From positions 1 through 38,317 of IMG/VR virus record IMGVR_UViG_3300015366_000306: a stretch of 38,317 nucleotides of DNA. One strand, given 5' to 3'. Source of the DNA: a virus. The position numbers and the translations under genes are program-made. Below, piece by piece: positions 16,901 through 27,000 of the stretch; position 1 is the stretch's first letter, and each line of letters begins with the position of its first letter. Under the pieces are notes generated by a model. It was not told the DNA's origin. It saw only the letters and a list, made by a program, of their open reading frames with translations, and searched no databases.

Positions 16901-17022
16901 ATTATCTTGCATGGAATGGCTTTGAGCATTTAATGCGGGAGGTTGGAGGAAGCTGGACAGATTCAACTGAGTTTAGACAGCGGCACCTGATCAATGCCGC
17001 AAAGATGCGTTCATTTTTTTGA
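16819..17022 (+). CDS. Frameshift extension (T-like) of the tail assembly chaperone
   Basis: A reading frame in the -1 frame relative to the chaperone, overlapping its end, 67 aa if read from ATG 16819 (MYGVQEFFADIDRSARYDNE). The composition looks like genuine protein, with helices such as VTGYFLNYLAWNGFEHLM. No convincing ribosome site precedes ATG 16819, and the frame stays open back to 16696. Translation as a -1 frameshift fusion, as in lambda G/GT, is therefore the better reading. It ends just before the ribosome site of the tape measure gene. Confidence 0.62.
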   Translation: MYGVQEFFADIDRSARYDNESVTGYFLNYLAWNGFEHLMREVGGSWTDSTEFRQRHLINAAKMRSFF

Positions 17023-17030
17023 GGTTTGCG

Positions 17031-18548
17031 ATGCCGAAACAAGTCATACAAATTGAAGTTGAGGATCAATCCTTCAAGGCGTTTGTTGAGGCATTTGGCA
17101 AATTCCAGCAAGCATTGACCGATGCGCAAAAAAAGCTGGATGAAGTAGGAAAGAAATCTGACGAAGCTGGCAAAAAAGGGAAAAACAGCTTTGAAAATTT
17201 TCGCAAAGAGCTAGATTCACTCAGCCGGTCAGCGCAGGCCGTTCTGACTCCATTGATGAAAATTGGCAGTGTCATCTATGATGTTGCCAAATCTGCCGCC
17301 AGCACCGCACTGAGCTTTGCCAAATGGCTGGCATTCGGCGCAATAGGGTCAGGCTTTGGGTTGGGTGGGCTTGCATCCAGCGTGGTCAATGTGGGCGGTC
17401 AGGCGCGTTCTGCTGGCATGACTTCAGGCCAATTGCGTGCGGCAAAAACCGCATATGGCAAATTTGACATTGATGTTGAAGGTTTGCTTTCAAAGATTAC
17501 CGAAGCAAGATCAGATCCCAGCAAATGGGCGGCATTTCAAGCATTGGGGGTCACCAATCCACAATCTGGATCCACTGCCGACATTCTTGCCCAAGTTTTG
17601 AAAGGCGGCAAAGCAAGGGCTGGCGAAGCAATCGCAGGCGGTGGCGTTAAAGACCTGATTTCCCCATTGCTGGGGATTCAGGAATTAAGGAATTTGCAAG
17701 GGCTGTCTTCTGAAAGGCTTGATGAAGCTGCACGCAGACAAAAGCAGCTTGCACCACAATATGAAACATCCGAAAGAGGATGGCAGGATTTTTTTCAGGC
17801 ATTGCAAGAAGCCGGTCAGCAAATTGAAACATCATTGATTAAAAACCTGATCACGCTTACCCCTGTATTATCAAAGCTGGCTTTAACGATTTCCAAGGAT
17901 CTGAATGAGCTATTAACCAGCAAGGGCTTTCATGAAGGGTTAAAAAATTTCGGTGATTTGATTTTGCAATTTGCCAAATACCTTGGATCCAAGGATTTCA
18001 AAGCAGACATTTTGGCTTTTGGCAAAGGACTGAAAGAAATGACTGAAGCCATCTTTGATGTTATTCAGTTCATTCGGCATCCGCTAGACACCACTATGAA
18101 TTGGCTTGGTGGAATTGGCGCATCTATTGGAAGCAATGCTTTTGATGCCATGCAAAATTTGAAATTTAGTCAGACTGGCGTAAATAAAGATGTGGCATCA
18201 AAGGCTGGCATTTCGCAAAACCTGTTGGCCGCTCAAATGGAAATTTTGCATCCACAAGGCAAAGGCATAGATCCAAGCACATATGAATATGAGGCCAGAT
18301 CCACGGCCAAAGCATTGCGTAGTACATTGGCAAAATATGCAAAGGATAAGGATGCCGTGCTAGAAACATTGGCGGCCTACAACTTTGGCGGTACGGATCC
18401 AAAGTTTATGGGCAAGATTGGAACAGCAAATTGGCAAAATGATCAACGCGTGCAGGCTTTAACCAAAGTTCCGCAAGTCAATTTGGTTATTCATGATGCA
18501 ACTGCTGGCAATATATTCCTGAATGCCGCAACGCAAGGTGCTTACTAA
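17031..18548 (+). CDS. Tape measure protein
   Basis: A 505-aa protein following the chaperone pair. It has a charged coiled coil at about residues 30-75, a hydrophobic glycine-rich segment at about 90-125 (FAKWLAFGAIGSGFGLGG), then long helical repeats. Tape measures set tail length at roughly 1.5 angstrom per residue, so this one implies a short tail of about 75 nm. ATG 17031 is preferred over upstream codons because GAGG lies 7 nt before it. Near the C-terminus VLETLAAYNFGGTDPKF looks like the end of a lytic transglycosylase domain, but the catalytic part is not evident. Confidence 0.82.
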   Translation: MPKQVIQIEVEDQSFKAFVEAFGKFQQALTDAQKKLDEVGKKSDEAGKKGKNSFENFRKELDSLSRSAQAVLTPLMKIGSVIYDVAKSAASTALSFAKWLAFGAIGSGFGLGGLASSVVNVGGQARSAGMTSGQLRAAKTAYGKFDIDVEGLLSKITEARSDPSKWAAFQALGVTNPQSGSTADILAQVLKGGKARAGEAIAGGGVKDLISPLLGIQELRNLQGLSSERLDEAARRQKQLAPQYETSERGWQDFFQALQEAGQQIETSLIKNLITLTPVLSKLALTISKDLNELLTSKGFHEGLKNFGDLILQFAKYLGSKDFKADILAFGKGLKEMTEAIFDVIQFIRHPLDTTMNWLGGIGASIGSNAFDAMQNLKFSQTGVNKDVASKAGISQNLLAAQMEILHPQGKGIDPSTYEYEARSTAKALRSTLAKYAKDKDAVLETLAAYNFGGTDPKFMGKIGTANWQNDQRVQALTKVPQVNLVIHDATAGNIFLNAATQGAY

Positions 18549-19226
18549 ATGGCCGGTTTCCAATCTGGTTTTACTGCATACGAAAGGCAATTTGAACTTG
18601 CCCCTATTTTATTGATTGGCGGCATTGCTGAAAATTTGCCGAATAAAGCCATGTCTATCCTTCAATTGACTGAAGGTGATGAAAACGTGGTGTATCCAAG
18701 AAATGACAGCTATTTTGCCCATTTCAAAGTTGTATCCGGTGGAACCTTGCAAGAGTGGTCGCCAGCTGAATACCCGTTTGCCAGCATGGTCATGGCTGCC
18801 AATGCTGTTATACAGCAGCCGCTGAAAGTCAGCTTGATGATGATTTGTCCCGCAAAAGCTGGAACTAATGATGATGGTTACAGAAACAATTTAGTGGACA
18901 GAGCAACCAAAATATCCAATTTGAAATTTCAATTGGATAATCACATTGCATCAGGCGGTACTTTTGGGGTCAATACTCCATCCTATTACTACAACAATTG
19001 TTTGCTTACTTCATTGGTGGACATGTCTGTACAGTCTGACAAACAGGTTCAATATATGTGGCAATGGAATTTTGTACAGCCGTTGATTACCCAAAGCCAA
19101 GCATCACAGGTTTACAACGATCTTTACAATAAAATGGCGCAAGGGGTTCCAGTTCAAGATCCTGTTGAAAATAGCGGATTGAACAATGTGACAGATTTGC
19201 CGCCAGAACAGCCGGTGTACGATTAA
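18549..19226 (+). CDS. Dit-like baseplate/distal tail protein
   Basis: A 225-aa protein directly after the tape measure. The N-terminus (FQSGFTAYERQFELAPILLIGGIAENLP) fits the Dit-like phage tail protein N-terminal domain of simple myophages. The rest is beta-rich with a conserved-looking FQLDNHIASGG region and a Pro/Asn-rich C-terminus. It would join tube and baseplate hub. Neighbours (plug, hub, spike) support this. Moderately sure. Confidence 0.7.
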   Translation: MAGFQSGFTAYERQFELAPILLIGGIAENLPNKAMSILQLTEGDENVVYPRNDSYFAHFKVVSGGTLQEWSPAEYPFASMVMAANAVIQQPLKVSLMMICPAKAGTNDDGYRNNLVDRATKISNLKFQLDNHIASGGTFGVNTPSYYYNNCLLTSLVDMSVQSDKQVQYMWQWNFVQPLITQSQASQVYNDLYNKMAQGVPVQDPVENSGLNNVTDLPPEQPVYD

Positions 19227-19227
19227 C

Positions 19228-19494
19228 ATGGCAACAATTGTTCCATTCAACCCAGCACCAAATGCTGTATTTCAATTTAATCCTTTGCTGGATGGGGTTA
19301 CTTATGTTGCAACTACAACATGGAATCTATACAGCCAGAGATATTACCTGAACATTTACACTGTCAATCAAGTGCTAGTGTTCAACATTCCCCTTATTGC
19401 ATCACCAGATACTGGCAGCATCAATTTGGCGGCTGGATATTTTGATACGCCAATTGTGTTTAGAGCCAGTTCAAATAATTTTGAGATTGGCTAA
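19228..19494 (+). CDS. Pam3 gp18-like baseplate plug protein
   Basis: An 88-aa beta protein. The pattern VPFNPAPNAVFQFNPLLDG, then TTWNLYSQRYYLNIY, then INLAAGYFDTPIVFRASSNNFEIG matches the small plug domain described in the baseplate of cyanophage Pam3, which closes the tube end. It is encoded between the Dit-like and hub proteins, as expected, and its stop overlaps the ATG of the hub gene. Confidence 0.75.
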   Translation: MATIVPFNPAPNAVFQFNPLLDGVTYVATTTWNLYSQRYYLNIYTVNQVLVFNIPLIASPDTGSINLAAGYFDTPIVFRASSNNFEIG

Positions 19495-20459
19495 TGCGAT
19501 ATTACGCAATCATAGTAACCAATCCAAAAACCGGAGTTGATACGCTCCGGTATAGCACTTTGAATTTGGATAGATCAAACAACCCGCAGGCTTTGCGTGT
19601 TTATTTTGATATTCCACAGTTTAATGCCGCGTCTCCAGCTGGCCTAGCAATGGTCAGAATTTATGGCGTGACATTTCAGGAATTAAATCAAGCCAATTTG
19701 CTGGTTGGTCAAAACATTGTTGTTTATGGCGGCATGAGCAAAGGGCTTCCGCTTGCAAATCCTTTGGAGGCTGGCGCATTGCTCAGAGGAACCGTTTGGC
19801 AGGCATATGGAAATTGGCAGGGCAATGAAATAACTTTGGATTTAATTGTGACCCCATTTTTCAATGGGAATACGGATCCTGTAAATCTCAGCTTTATTTG
19901 GCAGGCCGGTGAAACGCTTGAATCAATGGTTAAGCGAACATTGCAGCAAGCATTCCCAAATCCGCAACCGGTAATTTATGGATCTTTTTTGTCTAATTTG
20001 GTTGCCAGCTCAACAGTGTCTGGTTCCTATACTGATTTGAAATCATTTGCTCAAGCAGTTGAGCAAACTAGCCATGCCATAAATCCGGATCCAAATTATA
20101 AGGGTGCGCAAATTTCGGCAATTCCAAATGGCTTTTATTTGAGTGATTACGTTGATCAATCGGATCCACTTGAACTGTCATTCACTGATTTCATTGGAAA
20201 TGCCACATATCAGTCTTACAACGTAATCAATTTCAAGGTCACAATGAGAGGTGATTTGACTGTTGGCCAAGTAATAAAAATGCCGCCAAAGTCAAACATT
20301 GCCAACACTCAAAACACATTCACCCAGTATCGGGACAACATTTCATTCCAAAACAATTTTGCAATTAGTAGGATCCGGCATGTTGGGGATAGTCGCCAAC
20401 CTTCAGCTGATAGCTGGGCAACTATTATTGATGCGTACACATTTGGAAGCCAACAATGA
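19494..20459 (+). CDS. Baseplate hub protein
   Basis: A 321-aa beta-rich protein (gp27-like by position) that would form the trimeric hub above the spike. It contains RVYFDIPQFNAASPAGLAMV, NLSFIWQAGETLESMV and YNVINFKVTMRGDLTVGQVI, the alternation of domains expected of hub proteins. ATG overlaps the plug stop (TAATG), and its stop overlaps the spike start (ATGA), indicating tight coupling. The assignment rests on synteny with simple myophage baseplates. Confidence 0.72.
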   Translation: MRYYAIIVTNPKTGVDTLRYSTLNLDRSNNPQALRVYFDIPQFNAASPAGLAMVRIYGVTFQELNQANLLVGQNIVVYGGMSKGLPLANPLEAGALLRGTVWQAYGNWQGNEITLDLIVTPFFNGNTDPVNLSFIWQAGETLESMVKRTLQQAFPNPQPVIYGSFLSNLVASSTVSGSYTDLKSFAQAVEQTSHAINPDPNYKGAQISAIPNGFYLSDYVDQSDPLELSFTDFIGNATYQSYNVINFKVTMRGDLTVGQVIKMPPKSNIANTQNTFTQYRDNISFQNNFAISRIRHVGDSRQPSADSWATIIDAYTFGSQQ

Positions 20460-21064
20460 GTGCAGCACAAAAAAGGCCGTTTAATGTATCTTTGGAAAAT
20501 TTTGCAAAGCGGAATGCTTCCGATTTACGAAATGCATGGGGGCAGGCACTGCCTTGTCATGTAGTGGCCAGAAATGGCGCAATTGTTACAGTTGCCTTTG
20601 ACGTTCAGCCAGTTGTTGGGATTCAGCTGCCAACCGTTGAATGTCCAATTCTTGAAAGTCAATACATCAAGCTGCCGGTAAAAATTGGTGACAGGGGGAT
20701 TACCATTCCCGCAGATGCCAACATTGCGCCATCAGCTGGGCTTGGTGGCGAAGCTGCCCCATTCTTGAATCGTCCATTCAATTTGAGTTCACTGATTTTT
20801 GTTCCCATTGGCAATTCCGGCTGGAGCAATCCAGATCCTACGGCATCCGTGGTTACGTCACAGGATGGCAGTTCCGTGGTTATTGTAGGGAATGGCAGCA
20901 TCACCATGACCAAAGGCAGTTCTACAATCACGGTCACAGATTCAAGCATTACAATCCATGCCGATTCTGTAACCATTCAGGACAGTGCGGGAACTTGGGA
21001 GTTTGCTGCCCATACCCATAGCAATGGCGGCGGTGGCTATCCAACTGGAGGGGTTATCCCATGA
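20456..21064 (+). CDS. Baseplate spike (gp138-like membrane-puncturing protein)
   Basis: A 202-aa central spike candidate. Residues about 30-120 resemble the gp138 N-terminal OB-fold (WGQALPCHVVARNGAIVTV ... VECPILESQYIKLPVKIGDRG). The C-terminal half is a run of beta strands (GSITMTKGSSTITVTDSSIT) as in a triangular beta-helix. It ends AAHTHSNGGGG; the HTH triad is the HxH motif that binds iron at the spike apex in P2 gpV-type proteins. It pierces the outer membrane on sheath contraction. Confidence 0.82.
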   Translation: MSAAQKRPFNVSLENFAKRNASDLRNAWGQALPCHVVARNGAIVTVAFDVQPVVGIQLPTVECPILESQYIKLPVKIGDRGITIPADANIAPSAGLGGEAAPFLNRPFNLSSLIFVPIGNSGWSNPDPTASVVTSQDGSSVVIVGNGSITMTKGSSTITVTDSSITIHADSVTIQDSAGTWEFAAHTHSNGGGGYPTGGVIP

Positions 21065-21381
21065 GAACCTACGGCAGAGATTCAACCGGTACTTGGGTCG
21101 AAATTTCGGATCCAAGTTACGTCCAGCTTGCAACTTTGGCGCAGGTTTTGAGGCTCCAGCAGGGTGAATCCCCGTTTTTTGGCAATTACGGTCTTCCGGC
21201 CATCCAATCCGTTCAGTCACAGATTGCTCCGCAGGCTGCATTAAACCGCACACAAAGCCAGTTCAGCCGGTTCTTTGCATCACTTATCATCACCCGCTTG
21301 AACGGCTACACTGCCCCAACGTACAGCGTTAGAGCGGTATTCCTGAACGGAACGGTCATTCAATCAACTTTGGCAACCTGA
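21061..21381 (+). CDS. gp25-like baseplate wedge protein (probable)
   Basis: A 106-aa protein following the spike. It starts MRTYGRDSTGTWVEI and contains GESPFFGNYGLPAIQSVQS. Phage baseplate genes normally run spike, gp25-like, J-like, and the order here fits. The ATG overlaps the spike stop. The LxxxLGTxxGExx motif of gp25 is not evident, so the name rests on position and size. Confidence 0.65.
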   Translation: MRTYGRDSTGTWVEISDPSYVQLATLAQVLRLQQGESPFFGNYGLPAIQSVQSQIAPQAALNRTQSQFSRFFASLIITRLNGYTAPTYSVRAVFLNGTVIQSTLAT

Positions 21382-21382
21382 T

Positions 21383-22600
21383 ATGGCACAAATTACTTCC
21401 GGCGGCGCAGTTCCTGATTCACCGGCCACGCTTAGAACCCAGCTGGTGGCGGCGGCTACACAGCTGCAACCCAGTATCAGCGCGGATCTGCCAGCGTCCC
21501 TGATTGAAGACATGGCCAGTACCGGTGCCGGTGGATTGGTGGTGATGGATCAGGCATACGTGGATGCCATCAATTCAATTTCCCCGATAACCGCCAACGA
21601 AAACATTTTGCTCCAGCTGGGCAACGTCTATGGCGTGCAGCGCGGGATTGGCAGCAATACCAGCGTATATGTTGTGTTCCGTGACAGTACAGTTGGTTTT
21701 GTGATTCCAAAAGGATTTTTGGTTGGTGATGGCACGCATCAATATGCTTTGCAAGATTCCACCATCATTAAATCGGATGGTACTTCTGATCCGGTCAATT
21801 GCTTGGCAACAACGGAAGGTTCATGGACTGTTGCTGGAGCAAGCAGCGGTTTGCCGTTCGGAACCGTAACAACGGTTGTTACCAGCGTTCCTTCTACTGT
21901 CACTTTATATGTGGGGAATCCAAATGCGGGAACCGCAGGGCTTCCGGCGCAAAGCATTGATGAATTCAGGCTGCAAGTCATTCAAGCCGGTAGAGCAGTG
22001 GCCACTGGCGTTCCTACGCTATTAAAAACAACCCTGCAAAATGTTGTTGGCGTTCAAAGACGATTGATTGCAGTAAAGCAAGTTTCTGGCGAAACTGGAA
22101 CAGGCTGGGAAGTAATTGTAGGTGGCGGCGATGTTTACTCAGTTGCAAATGCCATCTATCAATCATTGTTCAATATCAATGATCTGATTGGTGCGCAAAC
22201 ATATGGAACCACCGAAATCGTAACAATTTTGGATTATCCAGATTCCTACAACATTACATATGTTGCTCCGAGAAACGTCACTGCAAATGTTTTTGTTTAT
22301 TGGACAACCATAGTTGGAACAAACTTTGTATCCAATACGGTTGTTGCTGCTGCTGTTCAGCCAGCTATTCAGGAATACATAAACAGCTTGTATGTTGGCC
22401 AGCCAATCAGCTTGGCCGAACTTCAGGCAATCTTTTTTGCATCTACGGTCAACATCCTAAGTCCAGCAACATTGGCAACACTGGGGTTTACTGTATTTGC
22501 ACCAACAGAATTGACCCCGACAGGATTGCTTTATCCGGTAGATCCTGAATCTTATTACACCGCCGGAACGGTGGTTGTCTCAAATACGACACCGCCATGA
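21383..22600 (+). CDS. Baseplate J-like protein
   Basis: 405 aa, baseplate wedge protein of the gpJ / Mu gp47 group that ties wedges into the ring and triggers the sheath. The N-terminus (SPATLRTQLVAAATQLQPSISADLPASLIEDMASTG in pieces) and the central AGLPAQSIDEFRLQVIQAGRAVATG match the usual J-family segments (E-F-R-xR loop region). The C-terminus contains EYINSLYVGQPISLAELQAIFF. The stop overlaps the next start. Confidence 0.86.
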   Translation: MAQITSGGAVPDSPATLRTQLVAAATQLQPSISADLPASLIEDMASTGAGGLVVMDQAYVDAINSISPITANENILLQLGNVYGVQRGIGSNTSVYVVFRDSTVGFVIPKGFLVGDGTHQYALQDSTIIKSDGTSDPVNCLATTEGSWTVAGASSGLPFGTVTTVVTSVPSTVTLYVGNPNAGTAGLPAQSIDEFRLQVIQAGRAVATGVPTLLKTTLQNVVGVQRRLIAVKQVSGETGTGWEVIVGGGDVYSVANAIYQSLFNINDLIGAQTYGTTEIVTILDYPDSYNITYVAPRNVTANVFVYWTTIVGTNFVSNTVVAAAVQPAIQEYINSLYVGQPISLAELQAIFFASTVNILSPATLATLGFTVFAPTELTPTGLLYPVDPESYYTAGTVVVSNTTPP

Positions 22601-23241
22601 GCAACTTAACAAAGCAAATACGGGCTTATGCTTATCAACAGTATTCGGATGATCCGAATATCACGGCATGGTTTGCGGCTTATAACAATAGCGTGAATTA
22701 TCCAACGCCTGTTGAAGGCAGTCCCACATCACCATCTGCCCAAAATTATCTGGACTTGATGAATAGTTTGTCATTGCCAGATTATTCAAATAAAACCGGA
22801 AATTTGCTCAATTGGGTTGCCGAAAACATTTATGGGGAAATTAGACATTCATTGCCGATTGGAACATATCGGCCAATAGGCATGGTTGATACATTTGGGT
22901 ACGATGAAGAAACATCCAACACTTATCGAATTCAGTATTCAGATACAACGTCCTTTACTGTCAGCGATGGTGTATTCAAATCAATTGTGCAATGGAACAT
23001 ATTCAAGGGCGATGGTTTTCAATTTACTGTTACATGGCTAAAAAGGCGTGTTCATAGATTTTTGAATGGCAACCCATTTTCACAAAACACTTTTGATACA
23101 AGCGTAGAGTTTACGGGCGCAACCAGCGTTGTTATTACTGTTCCGGCAGTCAGTTCATATGGCACTGCATTGCAAGCGGCAGTTGAAAGCAGAACGGTTC
23201 TTCTTCCATTTCAATATGATTTTTCGGTGGTGCTTGCATAA
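22597..23241 (+). CDS. Baseplate wedge protein, gpI-position
   Basis: A 214-aa protein encoded after the J-like gene, the place of P2 gpI, which joins baseplate and tail fibres. It contains GNLLNWVAENIYGEIRHSLP, VQWNIFKGDGFQFTV and WLKRRVHRFLNG, a recurrent pattern in myophage baseplates. No enzymatic motif is seen. It probably anchors the fibres encoded next. Confidence 0.68.
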   Translation: MSNLTKQIRAYAYQQYSDDPNITAWFAAYNNSVNYPTPVEGSPTSPSAQNYLDLMNSLSLPDYSNKTGNLLNWVAENIYGEIRHSLPIGTYRPIGMVDTFGYDEETSNTYRIQYSDTTSFTVSDGVFKSIVQWNIFKGDGFQFTVTWLKRRVHRFLNGNPFSQNTFDTSVEFTGATSVVITVPAVSSYGTALQAAVESRTVLLPFQYDFSVVLA

Positions 23242-23255
23242 GCACTGAGGCATAA

Positions 23256-24065
23256 ATGACAATTTTGAAATACAACAATGATGTACGGACTGTTCTTGCC
23301 AATTCAATTTCGGCTGGAACAACTATCATTCAAGTTGGTGCTGGAACTGGTAATGACTTTCCGGCAATTGTTGATGGAGTAAGTTCCTTTTATTGCACCA
23401 TTCTTGATGCGGCAACTTTGACTCAAAAAGAAATTGTATGGTGCTATTCCAGAACGGGCGATTATTTGACGGTTGCACGCGGTCAGCAGGGAACCAGTTC
23501 GCCTGCATCGTGGCCAGCTGGATCCATTGTTGCGCAGCTAATTACTGCCGGTGATTTGACGGCTTTCCTGCAACAGGCGCAATTGCCCGATGCAATCAAT
23601 CCACCAATTGGGTCAATCATGTATTGGGCGACTACAACGGCACCAACTGCATGGTTGTTTTGCGATGGCAGTTCTGTTTTGCAGGCTTCATATCCTTTGC
23701 TTTATGACATTTGTGGAACAACATTTGGAACTGCGTTATCTGGATATTTTAAGTTGCCGGATCTGCGCGGGGAATTTGTTCGTGGCTGGAATAACACGGG
23801 CGCGGGATTGGACGCTGGGCGTGCGTTTGCTTCTACTCAAACAGATTTGTTTAAGGCGCATACGCATACAATCACCACGCACAATGGTGGCAATGACCAA
23901 TACGGATGGGTTCCATATGGCGGCAGTGGCGCACAGCAATCAGGCAGTATTGGCGGCGGTGGTGGTCGCTGGTATTTGGATGGAATATCCGCTCTAAGCA
24001 CGGGCGGCACTGAAACGCGGCCTGCTAACATTGCATTGTTGCCAATTATCCGCGCACTTGCTTGA
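23256..24065 (+). CDS. Tail fibre protein with phage tail collar domain
   Basis: 269 aa. The N-terminal about 110 residues ([18 protein letters not shown] ... [17 protein letters not shown]) resemble the N-terminus of the next, larger fibre. They probably form a shared docking domain. Residues about 120-190 are a phage tail collar domain: [22 protein letters not shown] and [17 protein letters not shown] His-rich [12 protein letters not shown] and Gly-rich end follow. Ribosome site GAGGCATAA. It is likely a side or short fibre. Confidence 0.85.
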   Translation: MTILKYNNDVRTVLANSISAGTTIIQVGAGTGNDFPAIVDGVSSFYCTILDAATLTQKEIVWCYSRTGDYLTVARGQQGTSSPASWPAGSIVAQLITAGDLTAFLQQAQLPDAINPPIGSIMYWATTTAPTAWLFCDGSSVLQASYPLLYDICGTTFGTALSGYFKLPDLRGEFVRGWNNTGAGLDAGRAFASTQTDLFKAHTHTITTHNGGNDQYGWVPYGGSGAQQSGSIGGGGGRWYLDGISALSTGGTETRPANIALLPIIRALA

Positions 24066-24075
24066 GGAAATAGAA

Positions 24076-27000
24076 ATGACGACCCTACTTTATGCCAACA
24101 ATGCGCAAACCACTTTGGCTGCTCCGGTCTTATCAACTGACACGGCCATAACGCTTGCAACCGGCACAAGCGGAGCGTTTCCCCAACCTGCAAGCGGGGA
24201 AGGTTTTTATTTGACCCTAAACGATGCCAATACCGGTTTGCTTTCGGAAATTGTGCTTGTAACTGCCATTGTTGGGGATGTGGCTACGGTTGAACGTGCG
24301 CAGCAGGAAACCGTTGCTCAAAATTGGGCAATTGGTGATCTGGCATCACAGCTGTACACGGCTGGCGATGCGGCTGCCTACGTGCAGGAAACCGCACCAA
24401 TCATTGTTGGCACCACCACAATTTCCGGAGGTACGGACGGCAATGTTTTGGTAGACAACGGCGGGGTTGTGGGCGAAATCCCCGTTGTCACAGAATTGGT
24501 GGCTGGAACCAATGTCACTCTGTCTGGAAACACGGGCAGCATTGTCATTGATGCGATTGGCGCGGTTTCAAAGATCATTGCCGGTGAAAACATCGGGGTC
24601 AATCCGCTGGAAGGCACGGGCGAAGTGACCATTACCGCAACCGCACCGGTCATTCAGATCAACGCAGGCGACAATGTAACTGTCAGCCCTGAAAGCGGCT
24701 TGGGATCCGTCACGGTAAGCGCAACCGTCCCTGTTCAGGATGTTGTGGCCGGTGATAACGTCACGGTCACTGACATTGATGGGGTTTTTACCGTCAATGC
24801 GGAAATACCGGTCACCAGAATTTTGGCTGGGGATAATGTCACGTTGAACCCGACTGACGGATTGGGCGATGTGACGGTCAGCGCGGTGGTGCCAGTTACC
24901 CAAATTGTTGCCGGATCCAATGTCACAATTGATCCAACTGACGGGTTGGGCGTGGTCACAATCAGTGCTGAGTCAGCACCGGTCACCAAAATCACCGCTG
25001 GTGACAATGTGGTGGTCAGTCCCAGCGATGGATTGGGCGATGTGACCGTCAGTGCAGTTGTGCCGGTCACAAAGCTGGTGGCCGGTACTAACGTCACCCT
25101 GAGTCCATCCGATGGATTGGGCGAAGTCACAATCAGTGCTGAAGTTGCCGTTGCACCAGTAACGTCCCTGATTGCCGGTACAAATATCACCCTGAGTCCA
25201 TCCGATGGCTTGGGGGATGTGACCATCAACGCGGATGCACCGCCAGTTACAAAGCTGATTGCTGGATCCCATGTCACCCTATTGCCAACCGATGGGCTGG
25301 GGGATGTAACAATCAGCGCGGATGCACCGCCAGTAACCAAAATTGTGGCCGGTGATAACGTCACTGTTTCGCCATCTGACGGTCTTGGCGATGTGACCAT
25401 TACGGCGGTGATTCCAGATGCACCGGTTCAGCAGCTGGTGGCCGGAACCAATGTGACCCTGACCCCAACGGACGGCTTGGGAATTGTCACAATCAGCGCA
25501 GAACCCGCACCTGTAACCAAGCTGGTTGCCGGTGACTACGTGGTTTTGAGTCCATCCAGTGGGCTGGGTGACGTAACCATTGATGTTGTCTTGCCGGATC
25601 CACCTATTACCAAACTGATTGCTGGAACCAACATTGACTTGGATCCATCCGATGGGCTTGGCGAGGTCACAATCAGTGCGGTGCCTGCACCTGTAACCAG
25701 AATTGTTGCTGGCGATAACGTGGTTTTGGATCCTTCAAGTGGGCTTGGCGATGTAACAGTGAATGCTGTTTTTGTTCCACCGGTAACCAAACTGGTGGCC
25801 GGATCTGGAATTGTGCTAAGTCCACCCAATGGGCTTGGTGAAGTCACCATTATCAGCGTAGGCGGCGGCGGTGGTGGTGCCGTAAACCAGCTTATAGCTG
25901 GCCAAAATGTCGCCCTGAGTCCAGAAGATGGCATCGGAACCGTTACGATTGCAGCCTATGCAGTCACGGAAATTATTGCATCTGATACACCAAACAACGG
26001 TTTATATCTTACCGGTGGAACCATAAGTGACACCGGCACCATTGGGCTTGGCGGCACATTGAGCGATGTGGATTTGGGCAGCCAAGTCACCGGCAATCTG
26101 CCAATCAATCATTTGAATTCAGGCACTGGTGCCAGCGATACAACATATTGGCGCGGCGATGGTACGTGGGCAACGCCAAGCGGCGGCGGTGGATCCTTTA
26201 TTGGTTCGGCACCGTTTATTTTGGGCGGTGAAAACACGGCATTTGATTCGCCAGCAACGCAACTATATTCCGCAATACTTTCAGGGCTTACTAATCAAAT
26301 TAGTTGCAGCACATCTATTATTGGTGGTGGAAGCTACAATTTAATAGATGTTGATTCTTTCAATGGCACAAATTTTATTGGCGGCGGCAATGGAAACATT
26401 ATTGAAGCCCCATTTTTTTCGGATATTAGCGGGTTTAATACAATCGTAGCTGGATCAGGAAATGACATTAACGGACACCATAACTTCATTGGTGGCGGTT
26501 TTGCGAATATCATTTTAGATAGTAGTTCTGTAATTGGTGGCGGTCATGAAAATTACATTGATCAAGCAATTTATGACTCACCAACTTTTGGAAGTAATAC
26601 CGTATCGGGCGGTTACCAAAACGTGATCCTTAGATCTTTGTATAGCACGGTTGCAGGCGGTAGAGAAAATTTCGCTGGTGACTCAACAGGTTCAGTTGGC
26701 TATGTTGGAAATTTTATAGGCGGTGGTCAGGGCAATATCACAACCGGTGATTATTCTGTTGTTGTAGGTGGTCAACTAAATTATACCAGTCAGGCCAATT
26801 ATTCTTCTGTTGGTAGCGGTAAATTGAATTACGTTGACAGATCAAGTTATAGCTTTGTTGGCGGCGGTAATACCAACTACATAACTCTTTCAGATGGGTC
26901 TTTTATAGGCAGCGGGTTCAATAATCAAATTAACTTTACTGGCTCTTATAGCTCAATAGCTGGCGGCCAAAATAACAACATTGGTTTTTATAGCAACAGC

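Noticed and set aside
24378-25934. Several long antisense reading frames (up to 221 aa) under the fibre repeats
   Set aside because: They mirror the repeated codon pattern of the sense gene, have no ribosome sites and give low-complexity Val/Thr/Ser/Pro products. Shadows of the shaft repeats.
24490-25965. CRISPR-like array
   Set aside because: Units are in-frame coding repeats with variation throughout, not identical repeats with unique spacers, and no cas genes are nearby.
26271-26282. Another copy of the AATACTT promoter half-site inside the fibre gene
   Set aside because: Only GCAATACTT matches, with no palindrome, no downstream start and no leader; chance occurrence in coding sequence. 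A similar CCAATACTT near 29.0 kb was dropped for the same reason.
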